A DNA stretch of 17,357 nt from an uncultured Oscillospiraceae bacterium (GCA_900540295.1 UQFM01000036.1:1-17357), one strand, 5' to 3'. Shown: positions 1-8,781, counted from the first letter of the stretch. Made by a program: numbers and translations. The notes: generated by a model not told the origin, from the sequence alone.

Positions 1-150
1 ATCTATAACCGAAAAAAATATGTGTTAAAAATTAGATTGTTTATAGAGAGAATATCCTATGAATTCTGACTTGCATCTGACTTGCATTTTGATTTTTTTA
101 AGCATAAAAATAGGCAAAAATAAGACAATACCAAGAGAGGCGGAAACAAA
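1..150. other. AT-rich flank, no gene seen
   Basis: I see no convincing gene, RNA or repeat in this AT-rich left edge. Two overlapping minus-strand reading frames run through it into the tRNA gene, but both run into or through the tRNA and its terminator and resemble no family I know. It is probably the flank of a neighbouring gene outside the window. Confidence 0.5.
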
Positions 151-185
151 GAAAAAGCCTTGAAACAACGCTGTTTCAAGGCTTT
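151..185 (-). terminator. Rho-independent terminator of the initiator tRNA gene
   Basis: A perfect 13-bp inverted repeat (154-166 with 173-185, 6-nt loop) is followed on the minus strand by a short T-rich tail. It starts 4 nt beyond the encoded CCA of the tRNA, so it should end the tRNA transcript. Confidence 0.85.
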
Positions 186-189
186 CGAA

Positions 190-266
<77 letters not shown>

Positions 267-295
267 ATATTCAGCACTCTCTCAAGTGCTTAAAT

Positions 296-324
296 ATAAT
301 ACTACACACTTTTTAATTTGTCAA
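296..324 (-). promoter_or_regulatory. Sigma-A promoter of the initiator tRNA gene
   Basis: On the minus strand a perfect -35 TTGACA (319-324) and a -10 TATTAT (296-301) are separated by exactly 17 nt. Transcription should start near 289, about 23 nt before the tRNA. The near-consensus match fits a strong stable-RNA promoter. Confidence 0.88.
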
Positions 325-351
325 GCATTTTTTTGTTTTTCTGTGCGGCAA

Positions 352-381
352 AATGCGCAGATGCCAAAACATCTGCGCATT
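352..381 (-). terminator. Terminator of the V-type ATPase operon
   Basis: A perfect 12-bp GC-rich stem (352-363 with 370-381, 6-nt loop) begins 42 nt after the subunit D stop. On the minus strand it is followed by only a short T run (TTTT), so termination may be less than complete. It separates the operon from the tRNA promoter. Confidence 0.7.
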
Positions 382-423
382 GTACATGGTTATGCAGTTT
401 TTGCAAATACAGGGTTTTTCTGT

Positions 424-1050
424 TTACGCTTCTGCGTGCATCAATTCCTTCACTTTCATCAGGCGAATGGTGTTGCTGCGTTCGTTATCTTCCAACTTGG
501 CAGTGATATATTTAATGGTTGCCTGCATTTGCGGGATCATAACGTATTCAAGTGCGTTGACGCGGCGGCGGGTGCGTTCCATTTCATCCGCGAGCATATC
601 GCAGGTTTTTTCTACCGCCGCAAGCTCATAAAGCTTTGGCAAAAGCGCGTTCACAGAAAGATACGCATCATCCAGCTTTTCCGAAGTGAAGGCGAATCCG
701 TAAGCAATATCACCGCCGTGCGACTCATTTGAGGCTTCTACATGCGGTACTTTCATGCTCATGATATTGCCTGCCGAAAATACGGGTGGTTCTGCTGCGG
801 CGGAAATCATCAGTGCTTCTTCCAATGCGGCAGTGCCCATTTGGGCTTCGGCTAAGGACATTTCTCCCATTGCCTTGCCCAAAAGTTCTTCAATCTCGCG
901 GCGGAGCGTGCGGTTGCGGCGAATATAAATCATAAACTGCCGCGCCATTTCGTCCTGCTTGTCTTTTAAAAGCTTGTGCCCGCGTTGGGCGGTGACGAGC
1001 CGCTTTTTGGTTTTTTGCAGCTCCATGCGGGTGGGATTTACGGTTGCCAT
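424..1050 (-). CDS. ntpD: V-type ATP synthase subunit D (central stalk)
   Basis: Subunit D is the long coiled-coil rotor shaft that turns inside the A3B3 head and joins it, with subunit F, to subunit C and the ring. The 208-residue product has the family's usual length and opening: an N-terminal VNPTRMELQKTKKRLVTAQ stretch, then a lysine-rich helix. The C-terminal helix has RTRRRVNALEYVMIP (about residues 160-174), which is highly typical. The middle (about 75-125) is the variable globular part. The ATG starts 2 nt after the subunit B stop, with an AGGCGGTG-type ribosome binding site inside the end of B. It is the last gene of the operon and is followed by a hairpin terminator. The family assignment is firm; the atpD naming is also used. 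Confidence 0.96.
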   Translation of the reverse strand: MATVNPTRMELQKTKKRLVTAQRGHKLLKDKQDEMARQFMIYIRRNRTLRREIEELLGKAMGEMSLAEAQMGTAALEEALMISAAAEPPVFSAGNIMSMKVPHVEASNESHGGDIAYGFAFTSEKLDDAYLSVNALLPKLYELAAVEKTCDMLADEMERTRRRVNALEYVMIPQMQATIKYITAKLEDNERSNTIRLMKVKELMHAEA

Positions 1051-1052
1051 CC

Positions 1053-2432
1053 TTATGCACCGCCTTTTGGCATATATTGTTCAATATATTCTGCATGGAT
1101 ACGTTTTAATTCGGTGCGCGGCAGCATGGACAGCAGCTTCCAACCGATAGCCAGCGTATCCTCAATACTTCTGTCCGTTTCGTATCCCTGTGATACATAT
1201 TGATTTTCAAAAGCGGTGGCGAATTCGGCGTATTTTTTATCCATATCCGAAAGTGCCGAGTCGCCCAAAACCACGGCAAGCTCTGCCGCCTGTTTGCCGC
1301 GTGCATAGGCGGCAAACAGCTGATCCATTGTGTCGGCGTGGTCTTCACGCGTTTTATCTTTGCCGATACCCTTGGTTTTCAGACGGGACAAAGAGGGGAG
1401 TACGTTAATCGGCGGCTGAATCCCTTTCATGTAAAGGTCGCGCGATAAAATAATCTGCCCTTCGGTGATATAGCCCGTCAAGTCGGGAATCGGATGTGTT
1501 TTGTCATCCTCGGGCATGGTGAGAATCGGAATCTGTGTAATCGAACCCTTTTTGCCGTTGATGCGTCCTGCGCGTTCATACAGAGAGGCAAGATCCGTAT
1601 AAAGATAGCCTGGGTATCCGCGTCTGCCGGGTACTTCTTTTCTGGAGGCGGAGACTTCCCGCAGGGCTTCTGCGTAATTGGTCATATCGGTCATGATGAC
1701 AAGCACGTGCATGCCGAGCGTGTAGGCAAGGTATTCCGCACAGGTGATTGCCATTCTCGGTGTGGCGATACGTTCTACCGCAGGGTCGTCGGCAAGATTT
1801 AAAAACAGGACGGAGCGTTCAATCGAGCCTGTACGGCGAAAATCTTCGCGGAAAAATTCCGCCTGCTCAAAGGTGATGCCGATGGCGGCGAATACAACTG
1901 CAAATTCATCGTCTGTACCGCGTACCTTTGCCTGTCTCGCAATTTGTGCGGCAAGCTGTTCGTGCGGCAAGCCTGAACCCGAGAAAATCGGCAGTTTTTG
2001 CCCGCGAACCAGTGTGTTTAAGCCGTCAATCGCGGATATGCCCGTCTGAATGAACTCGGCAGGGTAGTCGCGTGCGGCAGGATTGATGGGCGAACCGTTG
2101 ATATTCAGGCGGGTGTCTGAAATAATCGGTGCACCGCCGTCGATGGGGCGACCGATACCGTCAAATACACGCCCGATGATTTCGGGGGAAACGGAAAGCT
2201 CCAGACCATGCCCCAAAAACCGCGCTTTGGATTCGGAAATCTGTAATCCGTCCGCGCTTTCAAACAACTGTACCAACGCCTTGTTTTCTTTGGCTTCCAA
2301 TACCTTGCCGAGACGGACGGAACCGTCTTTTTCATGAATCTCTACCAATTCGTCGTATTTCACATTTTCTACGCAGTCCACGAGCATCAGCGGTCCGACG
2401 ACTTCTTTTATGGTTTTGTAATCTTTTCTCAT
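1053..2432 (-). CDS. ntpB: V-type ATP synthase subunit B (non-catalytic head subunit)
   Basis: Subunit B alternates with catalytic A in the hexameric head and supplies residues at the A/B nucleotide interface. The product is 459 residues, as usual. The P-loop is degenerate (SGSGLPHEQL, about 151-160), as expected for the non-catalytic subunit. The PSLSRL motif (345-351) carries R350, the expected arginine finger reaching into the A site. I chose the ATG at 2432, not a longer upstream reading, because it starts with MRKDYKTIKE. It overlaps the A stop as ATGA, and AAAGGAG lies about 10 nt upstream. This overlap suggests translational coupling with A, which would help keep the two at a 1:1 ratio. 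Confidence 0.97.
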   Translation of the reverse strand: MRKDYKTIKEVVGPLMLVDCVENVKYDELVEIHEKDGSVRLGKVLEAKENKALVQLFESADGLQISESKARFLGHGLELSVSPEIIGRVFDGIGRPIDGGAPIISDTRLNINGSPINPAARDYPAEFIQTGISAIDGLNTLVRGQKLPIFSGSGLPHEQLAAQIARQAKVRGTDDEFAVVFAAIGITFEQAEFFREDFRRTGSIERSVLFLNLADDPAVERIATPRMAITCAEYLAYTLGMHVLVIMTDMTNYAEALREVSASRKEVPGRRGYPGYLYTDLASLYERAGRINGKKGSITQIPILTMPEDDKTHPIPDLTGYITEGQIILSRDLYMKGIQPPINVLPSLSRLKTKGIGKDKTREDHADTMDQLFAAYARGKQAAELAVVLGDSALSDMDKKYAEFATAFENQYVSQGYETDRSIEDTLAIGWKLLSMLPRTELKRIHAEYIEQYMPKGGA

Positions 2433-4222
2433 ACGGCGCCGTCTCCTTTCTCCGACTCGGAAAATGCGTGGGTAATATCCGCTTGCAGGGCACTGAAATA
2501 TGACGGCCATGTTTCATCAGGCTCATATTTCATGGCGGCAATACGTGTCAGAAGCTCTTCGGGCGTAGCTTCCTTACAGGTCATGCCGTCTGCGACAGCC
2601 GCCATGGCGCGGTCATACCAGTCCAAAATAACCGAAAGCATTTGCGCCTGTTTTTCGGGCGGCGTGAAACGGTCAACTTCACGGAATGCGTTCTGCTGTA
2701 AAAAGTCCTCACGAATCATACGCGTGCATTCCAATGTCAAACGGTCACGTTCGCCGAGTGAATCAAAACCGACCAAGCTTACGATTTCGTTCAGTTCGGA
2801 TTCCTGCTGTAACAGCGACTTAATGCGTTCAATCAGCGCCGACCAGTTTTCATCAATGTGTTCATTGAAATAACTGTTCAGCGTCGCCGAATAGAGTGAA
2901 TAGCTTTTGAGCCAATCAATCGACGGGAAGTGCCGCTGATATGCAAGGTCAGCGCTTAAGCCCCAAAACACTTTAACGATTCGGAGTGTCGCCTGCGAAA
3001 CAGGTTCGCTGGTGTCGCCGCCGGGCGGCGATACCGCGCCGATTGCGGTAACCGCACCTTCGCGCTGTTCTTTACCCAAGCAGACCACATTGCCTGCACG
3101 CTCATAGAATTCTGCCAAACGGGTGGAAAGATAGGCGGGGTAGCCTTCTTCACCGGGCATTTCTTCCAAACGTCCGCTCATTTCGCGCAGCGCTTCCGCC
3201 CAGCGGGATGTGGAGTCGGCAATAATGGCAACCTTGTATCCCATATCGCGGAAGTATTCGGCAATCGTGATACCTGTGTATATAGACGCCTCACGCGCCG
3301 CCACGGGCATGTCTGAAGTGTTGGCAATCAATACGGTGCGTTTCATCAGCGGAAGTCCTGTGCGCGGGTCGTGCAGTTCGGGGAATTCTTTCAGAACATC
3401 CGTCATTTCATTGCCGCGTTCGCCGCAGCCGATGTATACGATGATGTCGGAATCCGACCATTTGGCAAGCTGATGCTGAACGACGGTTTTGCCCGAACCG
3501 AACGGACCCGGAACACACGCCACGCCGCCCTTCGCGATGGGGAACAGGGCGTCGATGATACGCTGACCCGTAATCATCGGGTCTTTTGGAATTTTTTTGT
3601 TGGCATACGGTCTGCGGCGGCGCACAGGCCATTTTTGCAGCATCGGCAATTCCTTTACATTGCCTTTTCCGTCTTTAATGCGCGCAATCGGTTCCGTAAC
3701 GGTTGCATCGCCCGAAAAAATCCATTCTACCGTGCCCGAGATACCGTAGGGAACAAGAATTTTTTGTGTAACGGCAGGTGTTTCTTCCACTGTGCCGAGT
3801 ACATCGCCCGCAATCACGCTGTCGCCGACTGCCGCCACAGGTACAAAGGTCCACTTCTTTTCTCGGTCTATTTTCGGAACTTCAACGCCGCGGGAAATAC
3901 GGTCGCCGTCTACTTTATAGATTTCGGTTAAGGGGCGCTGGATTCCGTCGTAAATGCTTTCAATCAGTCCGGGGGCAAGCTCTACGGTCAGCGGTTCGCC
4001 TGTACGGTATACGGGCTCGCCCGGACCGATTCCGGCTGTATCTTCATAGACCTGAATGGACGCCATATCCCCGCGCAGTTCGATAACTTCACCGATCAGC
4101 CGCTTTTCGCTGACGCGCACCACATCGTGCATCTGTACATCCCGCATACCGTCCGCCACAATCAGCGGACCTGCGACTTTTCGGATGGTTCCGACATTTG
4201 TTGTATCTGTCAATTTTGGCAC
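2429..4222 (-). CDS. ntpA: V-type ATP synthase catalytic subunit A
   Basis: Subunit A is the ATP-hydrolysing or ATP-synthesising head subunit. The 597-residue product has the N-terminal beta barrel and the extra bulge domain that separates A from F-type beta (about 115-200). It also has the Walker A GPFGSGKT (239-246), the catalytic glutamate in GCGERGNEM (E268), Walker B VAIIADSTSR (331-340) and the PPGGDTSEPV signature (399-408). All catalytic residues are present. The start is uncertain: the listed GTG at 4222 has only a poorly spaced AAAGG. A TTG three codons later (4213) has an AGGTG 6 nt upstream and may be the true start. The 3' end overlaps subunit B by 4 nt. Confidence 0.97.
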   Translation of the reverse strand: MPKLTDTTNVGTIRKVAGPLIVADGMRDVQMHDVVRVSEKRLIGEVIELRGDMASIQVYEDTAGIGPGEPVYRTGEPLTVELAPGLIESIYDGIQRPLTEIYKVDGDRISRGVEVPKIDREKKWTFVPVAAVGDSVIAGDVLGTVEETPAVTQKILVPYGISGTVEWIFSGDATVTEPIARIKDGKGNVKELPMLQKWPVRRRRPYANKKIPKDPMITGQRIIDALFPIAKGGVACVPGPFGSGKTVVQHQLAKWSDSDIIVYIGCGERGNEMTDVLKEFPELHDPRTGLPLMKRTVLIANTSDMPVAAREASIYTGITIAEYFRDMGYKVAIIADSTSRWAEALREMSGRLEEMPGEEGYPAYLSTRLAEFYERAGNVVCLGKEQREGAVTAIGAVSPPGGDTSEPVSQATLRIVKVFWGLSADLAYQRHFPSIDWLKSYSLYSATLNSYFNEHIDENWSALIERIKSLLQQESELNEIVSLVGFDSLGERDRLTLECTRMIREDFLQQNAFREVDRFTPPEKQAQMLSVILDWYDRAMAAVADGMTCKEATPEELLTRIAAMKYEPDETWPSYFSALQADITHAFSESEKGDGAV

Positions 4223-4228
4223 CTGCCT

Positions 4229-4552
4229 TTATTCGTTATTAAAAATATTTGTGCCCAATGCTTTTTCCATGTTGGCGTTGATTTTTTGCATACTGTATCC
4301 TGAAGGCCCGCTTTTTTCGGGAACGGACAGAATAATCGGATAGCTGTTCATGCGGTATGCGCGCAGTTCTTCTTCTAAAACGGCGGCAAAATTCTCGGTG
4401 AGAAAAATAATTTGCGCACCGTCCTTTATCAGCGTTCGGACTGCGTGTAAGGCTTCCGAATCCGTCGTTACGGGAACAGTCGGGATGCCTGCCGCAGAAA
4501 ACAGAAGAATAGATTCATGGCGGCCGACTGCCGCCGTTTTGGCGTTTGTCAT
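4229..4552 (-). CDS. ntpG: V-type ATP synthase subunit F
   Basis: Subunit F is the small Rossmann-like rotor protein that binds subunit D (called NtpG in Enterococcus hirae). The product is 107 residues. It has the expected layout: an early strand and loop with IPTVPVT, a central AQIIFLTENFA stretch, and YPIILSVPEKSG ahead of a C-terminal helix. The ATG overlaps the subunit C stop as ATGA, and an AGGTGA ribosome binding site lies 6 nt upstream. The short family is weakly conserved, but its place between C and A in an otherwise complete operon settles the call. Confidence 0.92.
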   Translation of the reverse strand: MTNAKTAAVGRHESILLFSAAGIPTVPVTTDSEALHAVRTLIKDGAQIIFLTENFAAVLEEELRAYRMNSYPIILSVPEKSGPSGYSMQKINANMEKALGTNIFNNE

Positions 4553-5409
4553 TGTCCGTCACCTGCGCTTTCCTGCACGCTTTTTTGGGCGAACAGCAGC
4601 CGAAGTGCGCTCGCTTCCAGCTTTTTTCTGAAATAATACTGTGCGATTGCTCCGATGCCGTCGTCATAGCCGATGTCTGTCAGCACATTTTCAAATGCGG
4701 TGGCGGTTTGCGCCGTGATTTCTTCCGCGTCGGCTTCCCCGTCGGGAACGGCGCCGACAGGCAAAAATGCAAAAGCATATGCTTTTGCGGATTTTTGCAG
4801 TTTGCGCAGCCGCAATGCGGTTAAACGGTTTTTACCCGTGCCGTAAACCGTCAGAAGCCTTTCTAAGGATTGGCAGTGCTTCTGCGCGGCGGTTTTCAGT
4901 GCATAATCAAAAACAGCATTGTCTACGGCACAGCTTAAACGGCAGGGGTCGGATTCGGAGTGCATATTTTGCAGATTCGCACAAAGTATATCGCCGAGCA
5001 TAGAATAATCCTCTGTTTTGACGCAAATGCGCAGAAGGTCTTTGTCGAATCCGCCTGTGCAAAGGGAAGCGGTATCTGTATCATGCCCGAGTTGTTCGTT
5101 TTTGAAAAGGATTTTCAGATTTAAGGCGTCCTCCTCAAAAAACAGCAGATTCAGCAGCTGTTCATCAGGCGCAATTTCCCGCACGAACGCACAAACCGCA
5201 TCTTTTTCCGCTTCAATCGCGTCATATACGGTTTGCCCGCTTTGTACGGCAGGGTAGCCGAAGTCCGTCAGCAGTTTCTGTGCCGTTTGAAAATCAGCCT
5301 CGCGCAGTCTTGCCGTTTGTTCGGCAGTCAGCGGACGGTGTGCAGTACCGCTGATACGCCCGAGGGCAAATGCATAGGATTTTTTGCCGTAAACGTTATA
5401 TTCCGCCAT
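4549..5409 (-). CDS. ntpC: V-type ATP synthase subunit C (rotor cap, AC39/d-like)
   Basis: Subunit C is the funnel-shaped protein that sits on the K ring and takes up the D-F shaft. The 286-residue, mostly helical product starts with the family pattern of an AEYNVYGKKSYAFALGRI-type helix. It carries EEDALNLKILFK (about 92-103), a typical conserved element. It is shorter than the roughly 320-350 residues usual for the family. It ends QYYFRKKLEASALRLLF, resembling normal C termini, so the shortness looks like reduced internal helices, not truncation. The ATG lies 3 nt after the subunit E stop. The sequence is divergent; position in the operon supports the call. Confidence 0.92.
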   Translation of the reverse strand: MAEYNVYGKKSYAFALGRISGTAHRPLTAEQTARLREADFQTAQKLLTDFGYPAVQSGQTVYDAIEAEKDAVCAFVREIAPDEQLLNLLFFEEDALNLKILFKNEQLGHDTDTASLCTGGFDKDLLRICVKTEDYSMLGDILCANLQNMHSESDPCRLSCAVDNAVFDYALKTAAQKHCQSLERLLTVYGTGKNRLTALRLRKLQKSAKAYAFAFLPVGAVPDGEADAEEITAQTATAFENVLTDIGYDDGIGAIAQYYFRKKLEASALRLLFAQKSVQESAGDGQ

Positions 5410-5412
5410 AGC

Positions 5413-5991
5413 TTAATCCTCTTTTTTCGCAAACAGGCAATCGGCAATCTCTTTTTCGTGCTGTTCAAATACACTGTCTAACAATGCGTCATAAGAAAGG
5501 TCCACATCGTAGCTTTCCGTGCATACGAGTACGCCGCCGTCTATTTCCGTTTCAATGTTGCCGATTTTTACGTTTTTGCCGAGATCCTTTTTGTAAGCGA
5601 CAAACAGCTTGGCGTCCTGTTCGCTGAACTGTAAGGTAACTGTGCCTTCGCCGATATTTTCACGAATGTATTTTTCCAAAAAAGCCATACGCGTTTCGTC
5701 GGGCAGAGCGGAAAGCGCATGCTTTGCCGCTTCGCGCACCTCCGACAATAATTTGTGCTTGTGATTCAGTATGTCGATTTTGTTGTCCAAAGCCGCCTGC
5801 TGTGCGGCGGCGCGCAGCAATAAATCCGCCTGGGCTTTTGCCGATTTTTCAATATCCTCCGCACGCGCTTCGGCGGCTGCAAGAATCATCTGCCGCATTT
5901 CAGCCGCACGTGCTTCTCCGTTTTTTAAAATCTCCGCACATGCCGCATTTGCTTTTTCTTCAATCTTTTGGATAACCGTATTTGCGCTCAT
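5413..5991 (-). CDS. ntpE: V-type ATP synthase subunit E (peripheral stalk)
   Basis: Subunit E pairs with the small H/G subunit to form the stator stalk that holds the A3B3 head. The 192-residue product is a long alanine- and glutamate-rich helix (about 5-100) followed by a globular C-terminal domain. That domain contains the conserved IDGGVLVCTE-type turn (about 152-163). The ATG at 5991 is preferred over a GTG nine bases upstream. The GTG overlaps the GGAG Shine-Dalgarno sequence itself, while the ATG sits 8 nt after it. Subunit C follows after 3 nt. Confidence 0.93.
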   Translation of the reverse strand: MSANTVIQKIEEKANAACAEILKNGEARAAEMRQMILAAAEARAEDIEKSAKAQADLLLRAAAQQAALDNKIDILNHKHKLLSEVREAAKHALSALPDETRMAFLEKYIRENIGEGTVTLQFSEQDAKLFVAYKKDLGKNVKIGNIETEIDGGVLVCTESYDVDLSYDALLDSVFEQHEKEIADCLFAKKED

Positions 5992-6023
5992 GCCTTTCAC
6001 TCCTTCTGTGTGGATGCTCGGTG

Positions 6024-6494
6024 TTACAGCTGAATACCGTAAATCAGAAGGATAGAGGTCAAAAGCGCAAGAATCGCGTACGTTTCTACGAGTGCAGTCA
6101 TCGTGATACCTTTACCGGAAGCATCGGGCTGTTTGCCTGTCATATGAATTGCGCCGACAGCCGCCTTACCCTGGCAGATGCCCGAAACCAAGCCCGCAAT
6201 CGCCATGGGCATTGCCGCGCCGAAGAACTGCAAGCCCTGTGACAGGCTCAAATCCACTGCATTGCCGCCAAGCACGCCAATTTGCACCATAATGAGAATG
6301 GCGGTCAAAAATCCGTAAATACCCTGTGTGCCGGGCAGAGCCTGCAACACAAGCAGTTTGCCGAATAACTCGGGCTTTTCCGAGGTGACGCCCGCCGCGG
6401 CTTTACCCGCCGCCATAACGCCGATTGCAGAACCGCATCCTGCGAGTGCCGCGCAAAGCGCCGCGCCGATGATTGCAATAGAAATACCAGACAT
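6024..6494 (-). CDS. ntpK: V-type ATP synthase subunit K (ring proteolipid, probable Na+ binding)
   Basis: Subunit K forms the membrane rotor ring. The 156-residue product has four membrane helices in two tandem hairpins, the double-size V-type form. Only the second hairpin has the ion-carrying glutamate (E137 in LVETYAIL). Residues matching the Na+ ligands of Enterococcus hirae NtpK (L61, T64, Q65, Q110, E139) are all present: L53, T56 and Q57 in ALPGTQGIYGF, Q108 in GICQGK, and E137. The nearby Y60 is also kept. Na+ coupling is therefore likely, by homology only. The ATG lies 2 nt after the subunit I stop, with GGAGG 9 nt upstream inside that gene. Confidence 0.97.
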   Translation of the reverse strand: MSGISIAIIGAALCAALAGCGSAIGVMAAGKAAAGVTSEKPELFGKLLVLQALPGTQGIYGFLTAILIMVQIGVLGGNAVDLSLSQGLQFFGAAMPMAIAGLVSGICQGKAAVGAIHMTGKQPDASGKGITMTALVETYAILALLTSILLIYGIQL

Positions 6495-6496
6495 AA

Positions 6497-8350
6497 TTAT
6501 TTTCCTCCGTTTTCATGAATTTGAATATATTTTGGATGGATGGACAGGGGGGTAAAGAGCTTTCCGCTCCCTTCATAAAATTTGCCGTAGAATTCAATGT
6601 ATTGCAGACGGCAGTCATGCACATAGGCGGACAGCAGTCCCAAAACCAAATTGAATACATGCCCGACAATGTAAATGAGCAGGGAGAGAATAAAACCAAT
6701 CACCGAGCCTTGAATCATGCCTGCAAGCATGTTCATAACCATGCCGACGACGCCGGTTGCAAGGCTGAGGGCGAGAATGCGTGAATACGAGAGAATATCG
6801 CTCAAATAATTGGTGATGCCGTAAAGACCGACCAACCCGCCTGTGATTTTGCCGACCACGCCTTTTTTCGCACGGCCCGCGGTGCAGAGAATGGTGACTG
6901 CACCCACGGCGGCAAGCACAATGCCGACGGTGCGTACGGCAGGCAGGAAAAACAGACAGATGCCGCCGATAACCAGCATCCAGGATACCTGGTCGAAAAG
7001 CGCGTCTAATACATGCCCCGCCTTAATATTGTTGACGATTTGTACAATCAGTCCCGTGAAAATATGCGCAACGCCGATGCCTAAAGTCACAATCAGCATT
7101 TTAACGGGGTCATCCAAAGGCGAGAACAGAATCGGACGCCACGTTTCTCCGAAGTAACTGCCGAACAGCACGCCGCAAATAATGGTGGTCACCGAAGAAT
7201 ACAAAAGCACGTTAATCAGTTTTTTTGTATCGCCTTTCGGTTTCATCAGCTTTTTGACAGCGGAGATAAGCACAACCATCATCAATCCGTATCCTGCGTC
7301 TCCCATCATCATGCCGAAAATCACCCAGTACCACGGCGCCATCACGGCGTTCGGGTCATACCCGCCGTAGTGCGGTACACTGAACATATTGGTAATGCCC
7401 TCAAACTGTGAAGTCGTTTTGTTGTTTTTGAGCAGGGTCGGGACTTCTTCGTCGGGTTCAGGGTCGCGTGCGGACAGCACATAGACATCGGTAACGGATT
7501 TCACAAGACTTTCCAGTTGTTCCAGCCGTTCCTTTTCCACCCAGCCTTCCAGCAGTGCGGTTTGGTCTGTTTCCAAAAACGGTGTGCTTTCCAAGTCGCT
7601 CTGTGCGCGGTACTGTTCGCAAAGCAACTGCGGTGCGTGGCTTTCGTCCGCCAGCTGTTTCAGTTCTGCCTGTGCCGTTTCCAACGATGCCGATACACTT
7701 TCGAGTTGGGTTCGGCAACTGTTGAGTGCGTCGGCGGGCGTTCCGCTGTCTAAAGGAATTTGAATGCTTTCAAATCCGAAAGGGGAAAGGTCCGACAATG
7801 TATTTTCCGCAAACAGCGCAAGTACAACATAGCAAGCAACAGGTGTTTCGGATATTTGTTCCACCGCGCCGCCGTCTGCGTGCACGGCTTCGGTAAATAC
7901 ATCCAACTGCTTTTTGGGAAGCACGCCTGTAACATATCGGGTGTATGCGCTGTTTTGTAACTGCTCTACCGATGTTTTTAAAGGCTCCCACGGCAGTAAG
8001 GCTTCTGTTTTTTCCCGAAGCTGTTTCAGCGATTCCCGATAAGCGGCAATTTCCGAAAGCAGTTTTTCCATGTGGGCGGCGGTTTCTTGATTTTTTTGCT
8101 GTACATCGGCAAATTCAAGTTCTGTGACCTGCGGATTTTCCGAGAAAAGTCCTTTTTTCGGTGCATAGGGCTTTAAGTCCGTCAGCAGTTTTTCCATGCG
8201 GCGCAGTTCGGATGCACCGTCGGCAGAGGCGTGTACCGCGCCTTCCTGTGCAACCATTTCCATACAGCCGCCTTTTTGCAGTGCGCGCAGAACCTTTTCA
8301 CGTTCATCGCGCATCACAACAAGCGTCACGAATTGCATCGGAACAATCAA
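6497..8350 (-). CDS. ntpI: V-type ATP synthase subunit I (membrane stator, a-subunit)
   Basis: Subunit I holds the ion half-channels beside the K ring and anchors the peripheral stalks. The 617-residue product has an N-terminal cytoplasmic half of coiled coils (about 45-125 and 210-300). A C-terminal half of about seven or eight membrane helices (about 340-590) follows. The essential ring-facing arginine is visible as R524 in LSYSRILALSLA, and the C-terminal VHDCRLQYIEFYGKFY stretch is characteristic. The start is a TTG at 8350 with AAAGGAG 9 nt upstream; an ATG four codons later would put the site too far away. It ends 2 nt before subunit K. Confidence 0.96.
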   Translation of the reverse strand: MIVPMQFVTLVVMRDEREKVLRALQKGGCMEMVAQEGAVHASADGASELRRMEKLLTDLKPYAPKKGLFSENPQVTELEFADVQQKNQETAAHMEKLLSEIAAYRESLKQLREKTEALLPWEPLKTSVEQLQNSAYTRYVTGVLPKKQLDVFTEAVHADGGAVEQISETPVACYVVLALFAENTLSDLSPFGFESIQIPLDSGTPADALNSCRTQLESVSASLETAQAELKQLADESHAPQLLCEQYRAQSDLESTPFLETDQTALLEGWVEKERLEQLESLVKSVTDVYVLSARDPEPDEEVPTLLKNNKTTSQFEGITNMFSVPHYGGYDPNAVMAPWYWVIFGMMMGDAGYGLMMVVLISAVKKLMKPKGDTKKLINVLLYSSVTTIICGVLFGSYFGETWRPILFSPLDDPVKMLIVTLGIGVAHIFTGLIVQIVNNIKAGHVLDALFDQVSWMLVIGGICLFFLPAVRTVGIVLAAVGAVTILCTAGRAKKGVVGKITGGLVGLYGITNYLSDILSYSRILALSLATGVVGMVMNMLAGMIQGSVIGFILSLLIYIVGHVFNLVLGLLSAYVHDCRLQYIEFYGKFYEGSGKLFTPLSIHPKYIQIHENGGK

Positions 8351-8389
8351 ATACGCTCACTCCTTTCATATTAAAAATGGTATTCGCTT

Positions 8390-8692
8390 TTAAAGAATAT
8401 AAGAGAGTACTTTTTTAACAGCCTCCTCTTGATTTTGCGCCGCGGTTTCCGAAAGCGCGGCAGCAGTGCTGTCTGCGGCTTTGCGAAGGGTTTGGATTTG
8501 CGTTTCGCTTTGCGCCTTTGCCGCCGCAACGGTGCGTGCGGCATTGTCCTTTGCCGACTGTATTGCGTTTTTCGCATCCTGTTCGGCGGCAGTCTGTGCT
8601 TCCGAAAGCAGGGCGCGCGCTTTGGCGCGTGCTTCCGCTTTGCGGCATTCTGCGGCTTCTTCTGCGGCTTTAATTTCATGGAGCATATCCAT
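8390..8692 (-). CDS. ntpF: V-type ATP synthase small peripheral-stalk subunit (H/G type)
   Basis: The 100-residue product is a single, charged, alanine-rich coiled coil (MDMLHEIKAAEEAAE onward). This matches the archaeal/bacterial subunit H (NtpF, V-type G) that pairs with subunit E in the stator stalk. Such coiled coils are hard to assign by sequence alone; its place as first gene before subunit I, as in ntpFIKECGABD, supports the call. I chose the ATG at 8692 over an in-frame ATG 12 codons upstream. GGAGG lies 6 nt before it, and the longer version would translate the leader hairpin at 8715-8740. Confidence 0.9.
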   Translation of the reverse strand: MDMLHEIKAAEEAAECRKAEARAKARALLSEAQTAAEQDAKNAIQSAKDNAARTVAAAKAQSETQIQTLRKAADSTAAALSETAAQNQEEAVKKVLSYIL

Positions 8693-8714
8693 ACTGTTCC
8701 TCCGTACTGTATTC

Positions 8715-8740
8715 ACCGTAACGCGCATGTGCGTTACGGT
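8715..8740 (-). promoter_or_regulatory. Leader hairpin upstream of the V-ATPase operon
   Basis: A perfect 10-bp inverted repeat (8715-8724 with 8731-8740, 6-nt loop) lies between the predicted transcription start and the GGAGG of the first ATPase gene. No T run follows, so it is not a simple terminator. It could stabilise the mRNA 5' end or be a dyad operator. Function is unknown. Confidence 0.6.
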
Positions 8741-8781
8741 TATAGTTTGATGTTTTTTTGCTCAAAATATAATTTATAGTT

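Noticed and set aside
286..732. 148-codon plus-strand frame near subunit D
   Set aside because: It crosses the ATPase terminator, the tRNA promoter and the antisense of the 3' part of subunit D, with no ribosome binding site or known domain.
2334..2873. Long plus-strand reading frame opposite subunits A and B
   Set aside because: It is antisense to well-conserved ATPase genes and has serine-rich shadow composition. The same holds for the other plus-strand frames over real genes.
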